64,000 nucleotides of DNA from Letharia columbiana (GCF_014066305.1 NW_023501166.1:62001-126000); one strand, 5' to 3'. Shown: positions 23,985-36,010, counted from the stretch's first letter. The notes: generated by a model from the sequence alone, not told the origin. A program made the numbers and translations.

Positions 23985-26569
23985 AGTACGTACTTGGGTC
24001 AGCTCATCTGCTGTGCGAGCTCGATCGCCTGGGTTGTCGAAGTAGCCAAAGTGGAAGAGGTGAAGGTTCGGCCTCTGGCGACCCTGGTGATGGAGCCAGG
24101 CAGTTCTACCAGGCCGTGACGGGACCTTACAAGGACGATCTCGCCGTCCTCGACATTGAACTTTGCCGCGTCCTTTTTTTCAATTCAACGAAAGGTGATG
24201 GGACTGTATCCTGCAATTCCTTGGACCTCCCCGTGTTAGTCCTGGTGTGACATTGGTAGACTTGTCGGCCTGTTGAAAGCTGCAAAGGGTACTCGGCATC
24301 AGGGGAGTCCAGCAAGGGAATGTAATCAGCAGCTTTTAGAACAGCTCTCCCGGCCCAATTCATTGCTCGATACTGATCCTTAGTCGTGGGTGCCCCAGTC
24401 TCAAGATCGTGCCCATAGCTCTCGCAATAATCAATATCGGTCAAAAAGACCCCATCGTCGAAAAGTCTTGTCTTTCCATGAAGGTATCGTTCTGTGCATG
24501 GCCACTGGATGCCTGAACCTCCGGTGATTTTGGAAAAATCATCGCACTGTAGTCGCAAGGTCGTCCATGAAACAGTTGCTTCCAAGCATCGAAGACTTGT
24601 GGAGACTCGGTCTATGGTGTAAGTGGGCTACCATCCTTGCATCTAAAGTCCATTCTTTTCGGAAAATCCAGGTAGATCTCGAGGTCAGACTATGCTTCAC
24701 CTGGAGGCTCAACGGCCTTGCGAGTAAGATGTACAGTCCGATCAACGTTGGTGAAACAACCGGTCTTCTCTCCCCATTGCGTGGCCATCAAACCACATCT
24801 GCTATCGCGCTAGATTCTGTCATGAAGATATCCTAGTAGATAACGAAGAGCTCCCCCTTTGTGAGGATCTCTCGAGCTCAAGGTAGATCCGGTAGGCTGA
24901 CCAAAGGGTTCGTGCCACTGATCCAAAAGATTTCAATGATTCCGCCCTTGATGAAGTTTAGTATCGACTCTACATGAGTAGGCTGATTCCAATGCGGGAC
25001 CTTGTGATACTCAACATTCCAGATGTCCGCGAGCTCTTGCATATGGTTAGGATTCTCAAAATTCTTGAGTCCTGTATACTCTCCACCGCACCCAGCCTCT
25101 CATTGCTTTGTGCGGTAGGTTGGCCATTCAATTGATAGAGTCCGCGGCCAGCTCGTCCGATGCAGCCGCAGAGCAGATTAACATGATTGACTTGGTAGGC
25201 ACTTGCGGTAGCTTGATTGGACTGATACACCCCCTGCAAGACAGTCGGAAGCATACTACTAGTGGTACCAATGACCTCGGCTGCTATGCTAAGCTTTTCT
25301 TCCGGAATGCCGGTGATTTCTTCCACATATTTGGGATTGTACTTTTCGACACTCTTCGGTAAATCGTCGATACCAATCACGTGCTTTGCGACGTAGTCCT
25401 CATCAATCCCACCATTTTCAACTAGCAAATGTTGTATACCGTTCAGTACTGCCATGTTTTTTTTTCAATTTTTAGGGGGCCAAACGAACAGTCGTCCGCT
25501 TCGCGGTTTTTGGACAATCGAGGAACTACACCGATGTTTTGGAAGATCAGGAGCTTCCAACGTGTTCAATATCCTCGACCATAGAACAGCCTGTGTTGCC
25601 GAGGAATGGTGCCCGACTATGGACAGACAATCAGTAATGTCAATGTCAGTATATGACCCAGGTTGACCGTCGAAGCCGAATGACTCCCGCATGGAAGCTG
25701 CAGCACTTGCTATACAAAGACGAGTGTTCCCATTCCTGCCAAATGCTTAGCTCTTGACTCTATCATGGTTCAAGCCTAGGATCATTACATATGCAAAGTG
25801 TTCAAGCCAGCCTTACCAACCCTCGCAAGCACGTAGTACTCCTCTAGAAAAAGCTGTCCAGAAGCGTAAAAGCTGATACCATGGTTCATCAATCGCTTCT
25901 GTAGATCCTTCGTCTTTTTGACGATAAAAAACATGGCTTCATCCCATGAGGCGCGCTGTAAATCGCCATTCTTGCGAATCAACGGGTACTTGAGGCGTTC
26001 TTCATGAACAGTAGACATCCAGCTTAAGGCGTATCAATAACAACACCCAGAACAGTAACACTTCCAAACGAACATAAGCATGCAATTCTTTAGGGCCCAG
26101 ACGCCCATGATTCACACGGTCCTACGCAGATTTCAGGGTTAGTATTTCTTCTTTAACGTAGGAACTTGGATTGGATAGCCTAAACGAGTAAAGGGGCTGT
26201 TTGATCCCGATATTCGTTTTGCGAATCAAATTTGGCACCGAACAGAGAGGGAACGCGACGAGGTGTACATACCACAGCTCTGCCCTAGACTCCAACTATC
26301 TTGCCATCTTTAACCGCGATGTCCAATCCACAGCCATTGCTAGACAAGTCGACAATACCGCGGTCCACTTTTGATATGCTAACGCTAAGGCGTTGAAGCA
26401 CCTGCTCTCTTAATACCTAGCTGCACATGATACAGGCACTCGGTACCCACTTTTCGGGCCTTTCAGTAATCACCTCATCTACTCGCGCCGGCCACTTATG
26501 TTTATACGGCGTCCTTGGACCCCATATGTCCTCAACAGAATCGCTAGTCTGGTATCTTTCGGGGGCCAT
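23985..26569 (-). pseudogene. Broken molybdopterin oxidoreductase (bis-MGD, DMSO-reductase family; NasA/formate-dehydrogenase type)
   Basis: Minus-strand homology starts at the ATG at 26569 (MAPERYQTSDSVEDIWGPR). It continues through the Fe-S motif WVPSACIMCS + NGCGLDIAV, then LEEYYVLARVGKAGLNTLHM, NTRLCIASAAASMRESFG (the Cys is the expected Mo ligand), GQPGSYTDIDITDC, a VLQGVYQSNQATASAYQ block, FWISGTNPLVSLPD, FTNVDRT, GGSGIQWPC, and ends LFHFGYFDNP near 23985. This is the order of an assimilatory-nitrate-reductase or formate-dehydrogenase-like catalytic subunit. Lesions: in-frame stops at 24878-24880, 24833-24835, 24788-24790, 24690-24692 and 24612-24614; a stop after KIVGV; no usable donor after the CIMC exon; and frameshifts near 25540, at the A-run near 25460, near 25090, near 24560 and near 24175. 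The last exon is missing. It cannot encode an active enzyme. Confidence 0.88.
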
Positions 26570-27091
26570 GGCAGGTTTGGGGATTGTGCTCGCGACGAGA
26601 GGCCCATCGAGGCCGGGTCGGATACAGACATCGTCGATGCCATTCTTTGATGATGACGTCCGACGACACGGCCAATATTAATCCTCTAGGACCTTTGAAT
26701 GTGTCGTGGAAACCTAGCGGCGTTTGAGGTCTAGACCCAACGAGCTCTTGGATATTGTAGTGGGATATATCCGAACAAGTGACGTTGTCAGGAACACGCA
26801 TAGGTCAAAGTTGGGGGCTAGCGACCCGGCCTTCCGGACCCCGCTGGTCCCTAGAGGGGATCTTCCAAAGCCCCCCGGGTGGTGCACCTAAGCGTCCAGG
26901 ATCCCCCTAGTAGCTCACACGCTGAGTCCACCTCATCAAGATTTGGTGTAAGTTTAGAGCCTGCCTTGCTGCGACCCTTGATTTCGCCATGACGTTGTCG
27001 AATGACTAGATAAAGGCACCAGCTTATATATCTTGAGACGCCTATTAGAATCATCGACGTTCACGCATCAGAAGCAAGAACAGGAAGTGCA
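26570..27091. promoter_or_regulatory. Divergent region between the oxidoreductase pseudogene and the mobA-like gene
   Basis: 522 bases between the two head-to-head starts, the position expected for a shared promoter of a two-gene module. No specific operator was recognised. Confidence 0.4.
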
Positions 27092-27727
27092 ATGACACAC
27101 AACATCAAGCCACTACTCATTGCTGGAGGTTTCTCTACCCGCAAGGGAACACCTAAGCACCTCATGCCGCATAGCGATGGGAGACCAGCATACCAACATA
27201 CTCTTGAACATTTGATGAACGCTCTCCCCCTTACAGACACCTTCTTCATCTCGTTGCGCGACCAGGACCAGACTTTAGAGATGGATCTAGCAGGTTCTCA
27301 CAAAATATCAAAGCACATCGAACCCATCTATGACTCCACAAGCATCCTTTTGGGCCCTGCGGCGGGGCTCGTCGCTGCACACATCTGCGCACCTTCGGCC
27401 ACATGGCTCATTGTCGGCTGTGACTATCCACTCTTGACAGCACACACACTCCAGCAATTAATGAGGGAGTACGTCCCGCCTGTGACTTGCTTTGGTAATG
27501 AGCAAGGCCTGTTAGAACCTCTTCTTGCAATATGGAGCCCACGAGCATTAGGAAGACTTGCAGAGAACGTAGCTGCGGGAAAGTGCGGTCCTAGCATGAC
27601 TGTTGAGGAGTTGGACGGGAAGATTCTGACTCCACACGACGAAAATTGGATTTTTGGCGCCAATACTATAGAGGATTGGGATGCTGCAATGAGCATTGCA
27701 AAGCTGGGAGCGAACCCTTCGGCTTGA
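27092..27727 (+). CDS. mobA: MobA-like molybdenum cofactor guanylyltransferase
   Basis: An uninterrupted frame of 211 codons, close to bacterial MobA length. The N-terminus KPLLIAGGFSTRKGTPKHL fits the MobA nucleotide-binding signature LxAGGxSxRxGxxK, including the catalytic-site lysine. IVGCDYPLL supplies the Mg-binding Asp (D-x-P-L). GPAAGLVAAHICAPSATW and GLLEPLLAIWSP correspond to the family's GPLAG and PL-x-x-x-Y/W blocks. MobA adds GMP to Mo-MPT to make the MGD cofactor used only by DMSO-reductase-family enzymes. The gene is head-to-head with such an enzyme (a pseudogene) and tail-to-tail with a MoeA-like pseudogene, which supports the call. No lesion was seen. In vivo function is uncertain because the local client is dead. 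Confidence 0.8.
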   Translation: MTHNIKPLLIAGGFSTRKGTPKHLMPHSDGRPAYQHTLEHLMNALPLTDTFFISLRDQDQTLEMDLAGSHKISKHIEPIYDSTSILLGPAAGLVAAHICAPSATWLIVGCDYPLLTAHTLQQLMREYVPPVTCFGNEQGLLEPLLAIWSPRALGRLAENVAAGKCGPSMTVEELDGKILTPHDENWIFGANTIEDWDAAMSIAKLGANPSA

Positions 27728-27768
27728 TTCCGCGGCATGCGGCTTGGAGGAGCTTCATCCATACCATT

Positions 27769-28610
27769 TCACGGTGTCCATTGCGGCAGAGCAAACCATT
27801 TCATAGACGCAATTGTCCAGCAAGGACTTGCTGCAGGACGCAGTGGTTCAGAACTTGAATTCTGATCCGTTGAATCTCTCTTTGGGGTGTCGCCACCAAT
27901 GGAGGATGGCAGCGACGAATAGCAGTCCGCCCAAGTACCATGCGAGATCTGCTCTGGACCTTTAGGGGCAACGACCCAGCAATTGGCGGAAAGCAATGGT
28001 CTGACCTCATTTGATCCTTGGTCCTTACTCAGGGTGACTTGGCTTGTTGTACCGTCGATTATTCCATGCCAGAACAAGCGTAGATGGCTTGGCTTTTTGA
28101 CGGCTTTGCGAACGGCGTCTGAGAAATTGGACCGCTGTGATGGAGAGCCAAGAACGTTGAGCTGTGCACGATGGGCTTTTCGTCCGGTTGCCCGTGGAAG
28201 AATCGGAGATATGGCATGACTAGGAAATGAAAGCAGCCAACAGTGGTCAGGCGATTCCCTGGCAAGCAAAAGAAGGGGTCCCTCTGGCAGCTTTGCGATC
28301 CCATCTCTCTGTCTTCATGGGCCTGGAGGCCATATTGTTCTTGACGTCTTCTCCGTGTGGGGAAAGCACAGCAAAGAGAACAGGATGTCTAGGCCTGATG
28401 GCAACCTTACGGAAGCGTGTCTTGGCTTCGAAGTCAGTGAGGCCCTGGCGGATGAAGTCAAACTTCCTAACGGACACTGCTCCTGTCGTATTAAAAGCGT
28501 TTTCTATAACCTCTTCGAACCTTCCTTGATCGTCTTGCACGACGCCCAAATACGCGACATCTATGCCCAGGTGTCTCAATGCCGCTTGGAAGTACGGTCC
28601 GTTGCTATCC
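27769..28610 (-). pseudogene. moeA: Broken MoeA-like molybdopterin molybdotransferase
   Basis: Starting after a plausible acceptor at 28611, the minus strand reads DSNGPYFQAALRHLGIDVAY, then LGVVQDDQGRFEEVIENAF and VSVRKFDFIRQGL: the MPT-binding (MoCF) domain of MoeA. FFCLPGNRLTTVGCFHFLV is the PGNP loop region in a second frame. KKPSHLRLFWHGIIDGTTSQ and SANCWVVAPKG form the C-terminal MoeA domain IV in a third frame. At least two frameshifts therefore separate the pieces. The motif that should read TTGGVSxG is TTGAVSVR, a few residues before it look deleted, and no N-terminal MoeA domain was found upstream. MoeA inserts molybdate into adenylated MPT. The remnant converges on the mobA-like gene. 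Confidence 0.78.
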
Positions 28611-29174
28611 CTGTATAGTGTGGCTTATCAATAAGAGTCCTGTAACGCAGCAACTTCCTTGGGCTACATCACATGGTCCAGAATGCGTTTCAGACTACAA
28701 TGTTAGTGATCTGTAAACACCAGCGTGAAATACATGTTGTAGCATACGAAGCCTGGCTTTGCTGTGAAGTGAAGCGATGAAGTGGAAGTCTTTGGCTGTG
28801 GGGGGAATAGGATCCCGCCTGCCGTGCTCCGGCCTAAGACAGGTTAGTCGGACAGTGCACCCGGGATTGCACCTACTTTTCTCCGATGAGGCCCACCAAA
28901 CATTAAACAGGCACAAGGTACAGATGGTTTGAAATATGGATTTGTTCCAATATTCTCGCAGCTGTTGACAATAATGAAATTCCCTTCCCTAAGTACGTAC
29001 ATGAAACAAATCCTATGCTTACTTCCCATACCTCAAGACAGATCAACAAGCCTCGGCTTCAAACATCAACGCAGGCCAACAACAGTTCTCAAAATTGGTA
29101 ACGAGCAAAACAATCCATCCTTCCAATACCCCTTCGCTTGTCTCCCGAGCGTCTCTCTTTCCTCCGCGTGATGC
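28611..29174. other. Intergenic, no gene seen
   Basis: Sequence between the MoeA remnant and the 3' end of the large minus-strand gene. It may contain eroded N-terminal MoeA sequence, but none could be recognised. Confidence 0.4.
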
Positions 29175-32100
29175 TCATACGAAAGGCCATAAGAAAGCGA
29201 CGGCGATCGCAATGACGAGCAGATAGTGCGAAGTATGACCCTTTGCCTCGTGCTGCATTGGTGGCGAAGCAAGCGCATCCTCCGGCGCAGCTGCTCCGAG
29301 AGCGGCAGCGGCTGTGACAGGAGAGTCAAACTGTGCCATTCGCGATGCTGCGTATCCTTCACGCCTCACTACCTCCCATACAGCGCGCTCGTTGTTAAAA
29401 TCCTCCTCAAGCGACCTAGCTTCTGAGAGCGAGGTGTTCCTCGTATGAGTATTTCCGTTCTCGGTCGACACGGCTTCGGGAGAAGAGGAAGTGATTGAGA
29501 CCGACGTATTCCGCGTGTGAGTATATCCGCTCTCTGTCGAGGTTTCCTCCCAAGAGAACGAGGTGTTTCGCGAATGAGTCTTGCTGCTCTCGGCTGAAAC
29601 TGGCTCTGCTAAGGCGCGCTCTGCCGAGCTGAAGACTTGCTTGCGAGCAGGGAGACATGTCCGATGGCTACCCCACATAAAGTTGGGGTTCCAAGGCAGT
29701 CTGGGGGCAGTAGGCCGCCTAATTCTCTGGATTGGAGTTCGAGAGTTCTCCTGGATAGGAGACAAGACCACTAATTTGGACCGTACAGGCGTCGAAGACA
29801 CTTCTTCGTCTTCGAAGTCGGTCGCTCGATCAGCAACCGTGGATTCTGCTCTCGCATTTGCCAAGACCAGGGCCTGATAGAAAGCTGTCTGCGCAGCAGC
29901 TGGCGCTTCCTCAGTCCTAGAGTCGAAGACGCTGACGTCGTCGCCTTGACTGTCCACATCTATGGTCATACACTGGGGACAGTGCTTGCCAGGAGATCTA
30001 AAGCCACCTTTACCGTCATCTTCCCACACTCCAAGGGTCTCAACCGCCTCAGGGCTCTGAGGGGGAGTTTTCGGCTGGTCCAGCGCCGAAGAGAACATCT
30101 TCATAGGCGATAGATTGCGCCCTGATAGTATAGGCGACTCCCGAGTATCTGTGGAATCCGTGGTGCTAGGAATACCACCCAACCTAGGCATCGGATTGTC
30201 AACAGAATCTGAGAAGAGGAGAGTCGCCCCATCACTCTCAGCCAGGATAGCGTATGCTATGTCAGGAACTGCACCAGTGCCAAGAAAAGTCATACCCCTC
30301 GTGGCCCGTGTAATACCGTAGCCATCCATCGTTTTCCCAACGGCGCCAGGTCCAAGCAGAGTCATCATGCCACTCGTAGTAAATGGGATGACGCCTTGTC
30401 CGGACATGAATTTCTGGGCGAGGACGCCAGGTCCGAGCAACATGGCGACATGCTCGTCAAATTCTGGATCCACTATCGTCCCGTCTAGAATATAGGCGAG
30501 ATTGAATCGCTCAGCACAGTCCGGTATCATGGCCAGGGAATCCACATCGAGTCCTGGATCGCGCTCTTTCTCTTCACTCTCTTCGCCAATAGTGTTGCGG
30601 TTCCACTCGCCGCGCATGATACGCTGGGGGGAAGAAGACCAATGGGCGAGCTCAGAATTCGCAACCCTGTGCACAGGCGGCGGTGCTACTTCCAGTTCAA
30701 GATCTGTCTGGACCTGTTTCGAAAGAAGACGTTCCGGCGGTACTGGTGACTCCGAAGTCTCTATGAAATCTGCAGTGCGAAGAACACTGCCTTGTCCGGA
30801 TACCATCTTTGAAGCGTTGGGGTTAGGTCCAAGCACTTCCGCAAGATACTGATCGCGTTCTGAATCAACCGGAGCCACATGTGCTTTGCGGGTGTCACGT
30901 AAAGCGCCCACATCGTCATGTGTCACTGTTTGGAAGTCTGGAGGGTTTGACTTGTCCGAGTTCTCTGCAGCCTTCTCCGCTGCTTCTCTGACAATCTGCT
31001 TGAGTACCGATTTCAAGGACCATTGCGAATTTTCCTCGACGGGCGCTTGTACCATATCTTTGTCGGGCTTCTCGGCAGCCGGCGACTTGATGACCATGAG
31101 GCTTGTGGACGTATTGACGTAATTTACTGTCTCGTGATCAACGGCTAGCTCCTCGTCCAACTCAGTCTCTGCCTCTGAAGATTCGTCTTCGATCTCATCA
31201 GCACCTGCTTCGTTCGGTGTCTCTTCAAGGGCATTTGCGGGCTCTGCTTTGAAAGGCAAGTCAATCACCAGGATGTCCGCAGTCTCGTATTTCTCCAAGA
31301 CCTCGGACACTCTGGGTTTTTCCATTCCCTTGAAGGAATACACACGCACAGTGCCGTTGTCAACCAAGCGGAGATTTGTAGAGCTGCGACTCTCCGAGGT
31401 CTTCCATTCCCTCCCCTGCTTCAATCTTAAAGAACGCTGACCAGTGCCATCGTCGTTCACGTTGATATCTCCATCGTACGGTGTAATGAAGTATGGTCGC
31501 TGCAGACCGTGAAACGTGTTTGCGGCTGAGGACGCATTTAACATTGCTTCACGGGTTTCTGTGCTCATGACTTCCGGTATCTCTTGGTCGGAATCATATT
31601 CATCCCATATCCAAGTACCACAAGGCAGATATCGGATGGTGGTCTGGCCAGTGACAAAATCGCGGAGTGTTCTTGAGCTTTGCCTTGCTCGAAGGTCATC
31701 AGGGATCTCCACGCCTCGGTCCAAAGTACACGGGTCCACCCATTTTGCTGCCTGCGATGATACAACTGCCTTCCAGCTAACACCGTCTTTGATCTGCATC
31801 TTCCGATAGCTTGCAATTGCAGCCCAATATGAGACTGCTGAGGGATTCCGAGAATCTTGGAAGACAGGCTGGTCGATCAAGTTGAAGTGATGAACGGGAA
31901 ATCCAACTCGAAGGTCTTGAGGCCTCTCCACAACAGCCTGGGGCTTGCTACCGAGACCAAGCAACTCCCGAAACACTGCGTCGGAGTCATTCTCGAACAA
32001 AGATCGTCGTGGCAGGAAGCCTTTTGGACAGCCTTGCGCGTACCACGTACCATTGATGGATACCTTAATAAAGTTCCAGTATTCATTGGCTTCAACCACA

Positions 32101-33974
32101 ATCCTGGGTACGAACGGGTGAGCCTGTATCATGTACTCGACGTGGTCCGCATATTCTGATGGAATATACTGTGTCTGTGCGAGACGGCTCCCAATGACGT
32201 GAGAAGCGATGGTCGACGGCTCTGCATAGACTCCTTCATCGTCCAGTTCAGTGGCTCCCTGGTTGAATACGGCGGTCAAGTCAATATCCTCCAGTCGGTG
32301 TGGCTGCCAAGCACTATCGCTCGATGGCTGGTCTTGAGCCGGGACACTAGATCCAGCCGCTACATTTGTGCCCTTGGTGGCCGAAATGGACTGGACGACC
32401 ATTGATGGAGCACTCATCTTTGGTCTCAGGTATAGCTCTCCCGAAGCGCTATCAATTGCAATCTCAACGCCTAACTCATCGGATACTGGAGGAAATCGCT
32501 GAATCTTGGGCGCGTCTGTGGCATGCTGCTTTCCCTTGGCTTCGAGTACGAGATCGAGAGGGAAGAGTCGCGAATATGTCCGCCCAACGAGCTCGATGCG
32601 TACGACATCGAGAGCGTCAAAGCATTGAGAGATGTAGGCCTCGTTGGTGCAGAATGATGGCAAAGCTTCGACAGGCGTTGACGTGAGCGGAGCCGATGTC
32701 AGAGAAGATTGGACGTTGTTACTAACATCCTCTGCTACATCGATTTGGCCTTCTTGAGTCATGACAAGATCATTTCTAGGAGCAGGAAATTTCTCGAGGT
32801 AAGGTGATTCACCATCCTGGATCTCGTCCCAGTGGAGGAGTTGCCGGTCTGAAATTCTCAGACCCCAAGACAGACGACGAAAAACAGTCTGTTCTTGGTC
32901 ATCGGTCTTGCCTAGGTCATCGTGCTTTTGAACCTCCAATGCGAGCGCTTTGGTTGCGTAACTGGGCTTCCCTGGCGCGATGGGAACCTGCGGTAAGTTC
33001 GCCAATGCCGACTTCCAGAATGGCAACGTTGAGAGAGTCGACCACGCGGGACTAGTAGGGACGGTTGACGTAAGATCTCCGTTACCCTGGCTTCCAGCGC
33101 TTGATCGCCGAGATATGCTCGAGTTGTCCGACAACTGTGTGTCGACTGAAGATTCAATAGACTCTTGTGCTTGTGCAGCGGCATCAGAAACTTCGGCTCC
33201 GATGGAACTAGAGGCCGTTGAACCCCCAGACACGACGTGGATAATTGACTTGGCGAAATTGGAAAGTCTTGATTGATCATCCGCTGCTTGCTGACCTACG
33301 ACACGTCCGACCCTTGTGATGGAGCTGTCCGATCCGGCAGGAGCAGAGATTGTCTGATCGTGGACATGCTCGACCTCGTCGGCTTCACTGTCTTGTCCAA
33401 ACATGCCGAATTGGATCTGACGGACGATGTTGCGAACAGGCCTAGCTTGAGCGATGGAGCTTTCCCACTCATATACTTTGGACGGAGTCTTGCGAGTCTG
33501 TCGCTTTGGCACTGTCATCATCTCTCCGTTTGAGAACTCGACGTCGTGACTGGAGAAGTTGGCATTTGACAACCTGATCAACGGCAAACCTGTTTGAAGA
33601 GCTGCCTTTCGGAGGGTGACGTGATGTACCCCGGTGGTGTTGTCCAGGTCCACACTGTAACATTGCGACCTTGCCTCTGGGAGCTTGGAGGGAACTAGGA
33701 AGGTAGCTCCATCGATGAAGGTGTTCCCCTTCCAGAAGCAAGCGTCCACATGATAATGTATAGACGCTAGAGATTGACCATCCTCGAAGAATGCAGGCTG
33801 CATCAATTAGCTGGTATCCTATCATATTGATGATATCTTTGAACTTACCTTGGGTCCATAGACAATTGAACAGTTGAAATCTGCCGAGACATAGCCATAC
33901 TTCTTCATCACCTGATGAAACAAAGATGGCTGGATTATTGGGATCCAGCTTGGCTGAGTTATTGAGTCAGCCAT
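29175..33974 (-). CDS. 1582-aa tail-anchored protein of unknown function
   Basis: Exon 1 (33974-33849, or from an ATG at 34013) joins through a 51-nt intron to a 4.6-kb exon (33797-29175); the splice is in phase and yields YGPK|PAFFEDGQSL. The N-terminal ~110 residues and a central block (~residues 600-850, with VEYMIQAHPFVPRIVVEANE and TTIRYLPCGTWIWDEY) look globular. Acidic, Ser-rich linkers separate them. Between ~1030 and ~1215 are four related blocks: LGPNPNASKMVSGQG, LGPGVLAQKFMSGQG, LGPGAVGKTMDGYG and FLGTGAVPDIAY. Near 1440-1500 are copies of HTRNTS(V/L)S. The protein ends with a hydrophobic span (YLLVIAIAVAFLWPFV), so it is probably a tail-anchored membrane protein facing the cytosol. 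No catalytic motif or known family was recognised. Confidence 0.85.
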
Positions 33975-35296
33975 ACCTGTAATGATAGAAGTTGTTGTTT
34001 TTGATTGACACATGGTATTTGGATGAGGTCTGTAAGCAAGTATGAGGAGGATGGATCGATGGATGTTGACAGACTGTATCCTCCTTGATGTGTGTTGACG
34101 GTAAAGTGTCGACCACAATCAGAGAGCTTCACAGATGCAGCTTCGAGTGATGATGCAGTGCAGTGTAAGAGGGTCTAACAAAAAGGTTCAGATATGTCTG
34201 TGAGCGAGTGTTGTTGGATGCTGTGATGGTTTGACCACCAAAACAGTATGCACAACAGAGCGGTCACCACGAGCAGACAGCCTCGCCTGTTGCAATATCG
34301 AAAGACGAAGCAGAGCAGTCAACTAAGATCAGAGTATGAAAGCCTGAGCCTCGGATATGCCTCAAAGTCTTGGTGCTGGGAGTAGAAAGATGTCTATGAA
34401 CGGTTGAAAACTTGCTGTTGAAGCATGGAGAAAGAACGAAGTTGTACTGCAGGAGGGGTTCAAATATGTGGAATTTGAGAAGGGTTCACGCTGTGTTCGA
34501 CTCGTGGCCAATCGGGTTGCAGAAAGGAGTGAAGATATCGAGGTGTTGAGAGCATACCTGTGTCAACAGTCCAAAGGAAGTTTGCCCTCTCCTCTACAGC
34601 CCTACCATCTCCGCAGCAGAACATCTCCTAACACATCCTCTGGGGGGCCTACACCTCTTGTCCACCAACTCCATGAGTGAATGCGTCTGCCAGCACGATC
34701 GTCCATGCTCCAAAACCAGGGGCAGAAGGATTGCAGAGCCAGGGGTACTCAGACCAGTGCTCGAAGCGACATTGAGAAGCAAAAGTCTCTTCCGCTACGC
34801 ATGAAGGCGAACATAGCCTTGCAGCATACTCTATCGCAGAAGAGTAGGACCCTCGTTCATAAGGTCGAAGCTCTATCCGAGATCAGCTTGCTCAAGTGGC
34901 GACTGAAGGGCTTTTTGGCGGGTATGAAGCTGATGTTCTGATGCTGCCCAATGGACATCAAACCGCTATGGCGTCGCCTTTTAGCAGGGAGTTGGATTCC
35001 GGGGAAATGTAGCTGACCTTGTGCTTGCGACAGTCATCGCACGAATATCTCATAGTCGACAACATCTCAAGGCTGCAAGCTCTGCTTCCTGCTTGCCCAT
35101 TAATCAGGTATACAGCGACACTATCTCAAACATTAGCTTGCTCAACAAGGTAGTGATCACGATACTGACCCTCTTCCTGTGACACTTGTTGCATCCGGTA
35201 ATCCTAAGTTGCAGAGACTTTAAGCCCTTATCAACGCTCATGAATACAACAGACGTATATGTATATAGAATTCTGCTTCTCGTGCATATGGACAAC

Positions 35297-35328
35297 AAGA
35301 AGAAGAAGAAGAAGAAGAAGAAGAAGAA
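35297..35328 (+). repeat. (AAG)n microsatellite
   Basis: About ten tandem AAG units in intergenic sequence. Confidence 0.92.
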
Positions 35329-35889
35329 ATGTCTACGCATATTTAAAGAGCGCGATGGCGGCCACGAAATTACGACTCAATTCATCGAAATTGCCAGCCC
35401 CCTCAATTCACAAGCCAAGGAGCATTAGATTGCGAAAGAATGTAGGGGAAATAAATTCATTGTGCGAAATGAGAGAAGACGGTATTGCATGACTGGAAAC
35501 GAGCCAACGCCCTTGGTATGGCTATGGTGTATATTCCTTTTCATGAACCTTGTCTTGAGTTCCTAGTTGGTTGTGATTACATTTGATCCTGCCACTTATT
35601 GCCGTCCACCCCCTGTGAAGATAGACGAATCGTACCCTTTTGTCGTCAAGTAGGGCTATCAATTAGCAAAGATTCTACAGTTTGGGGTATAAATTAGTAG
35701 TTTGCCCATTCATTGGGGTTAATGAACGACGCATAGAGAGTGTCATTGGACGCCGAAATTCCCAAAGGCTTGAATCGAGAGCCTACATATCCTTGCTACG
35801 TTATTTCACCGTAATCTGCGCCCTCAACTTACTAAGGGCAAGGCGTAGACGAAGTGCTTGAATTCTTGTTTTTAGCGTGTGCAGAAAAC

Positions 35890-36010
35890 GTTGGAATACT
35901 TGGCACTGAGATTTTCAAAAAAAACCCACCAAAAGTAGTACTGAGTAGATGATCTTCTCCATATCGCATTCTACCACCTTCCTCATCATATTTGAAGCTC
36001 CTGTATATCT
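35890..36010 (+). repeat. Left arm of a long imperfect inverted repeat
   Basis: The reverse complement of this ~120-base segment matches 36211-36326 closely, including a shared block at 35961-35990 (CATATCGCATTCTACCACCT) whose reverse complement is at 36240-36261. The arms differ by small indels, for example an A-run here against a GT-run in the right arm. The ~200-base spacer is unrelated to the arms. Confidence 0.85.

Noticed and set aside
26521..26640. Apparent N-terminal frameshift in the molybdopterin oxidoreductase when starting at the upstream ATG near 26640
   Set aside because: Starting at the ATG at 26569 gives the expected N-terminus in one frame, so no lesion is needed there.
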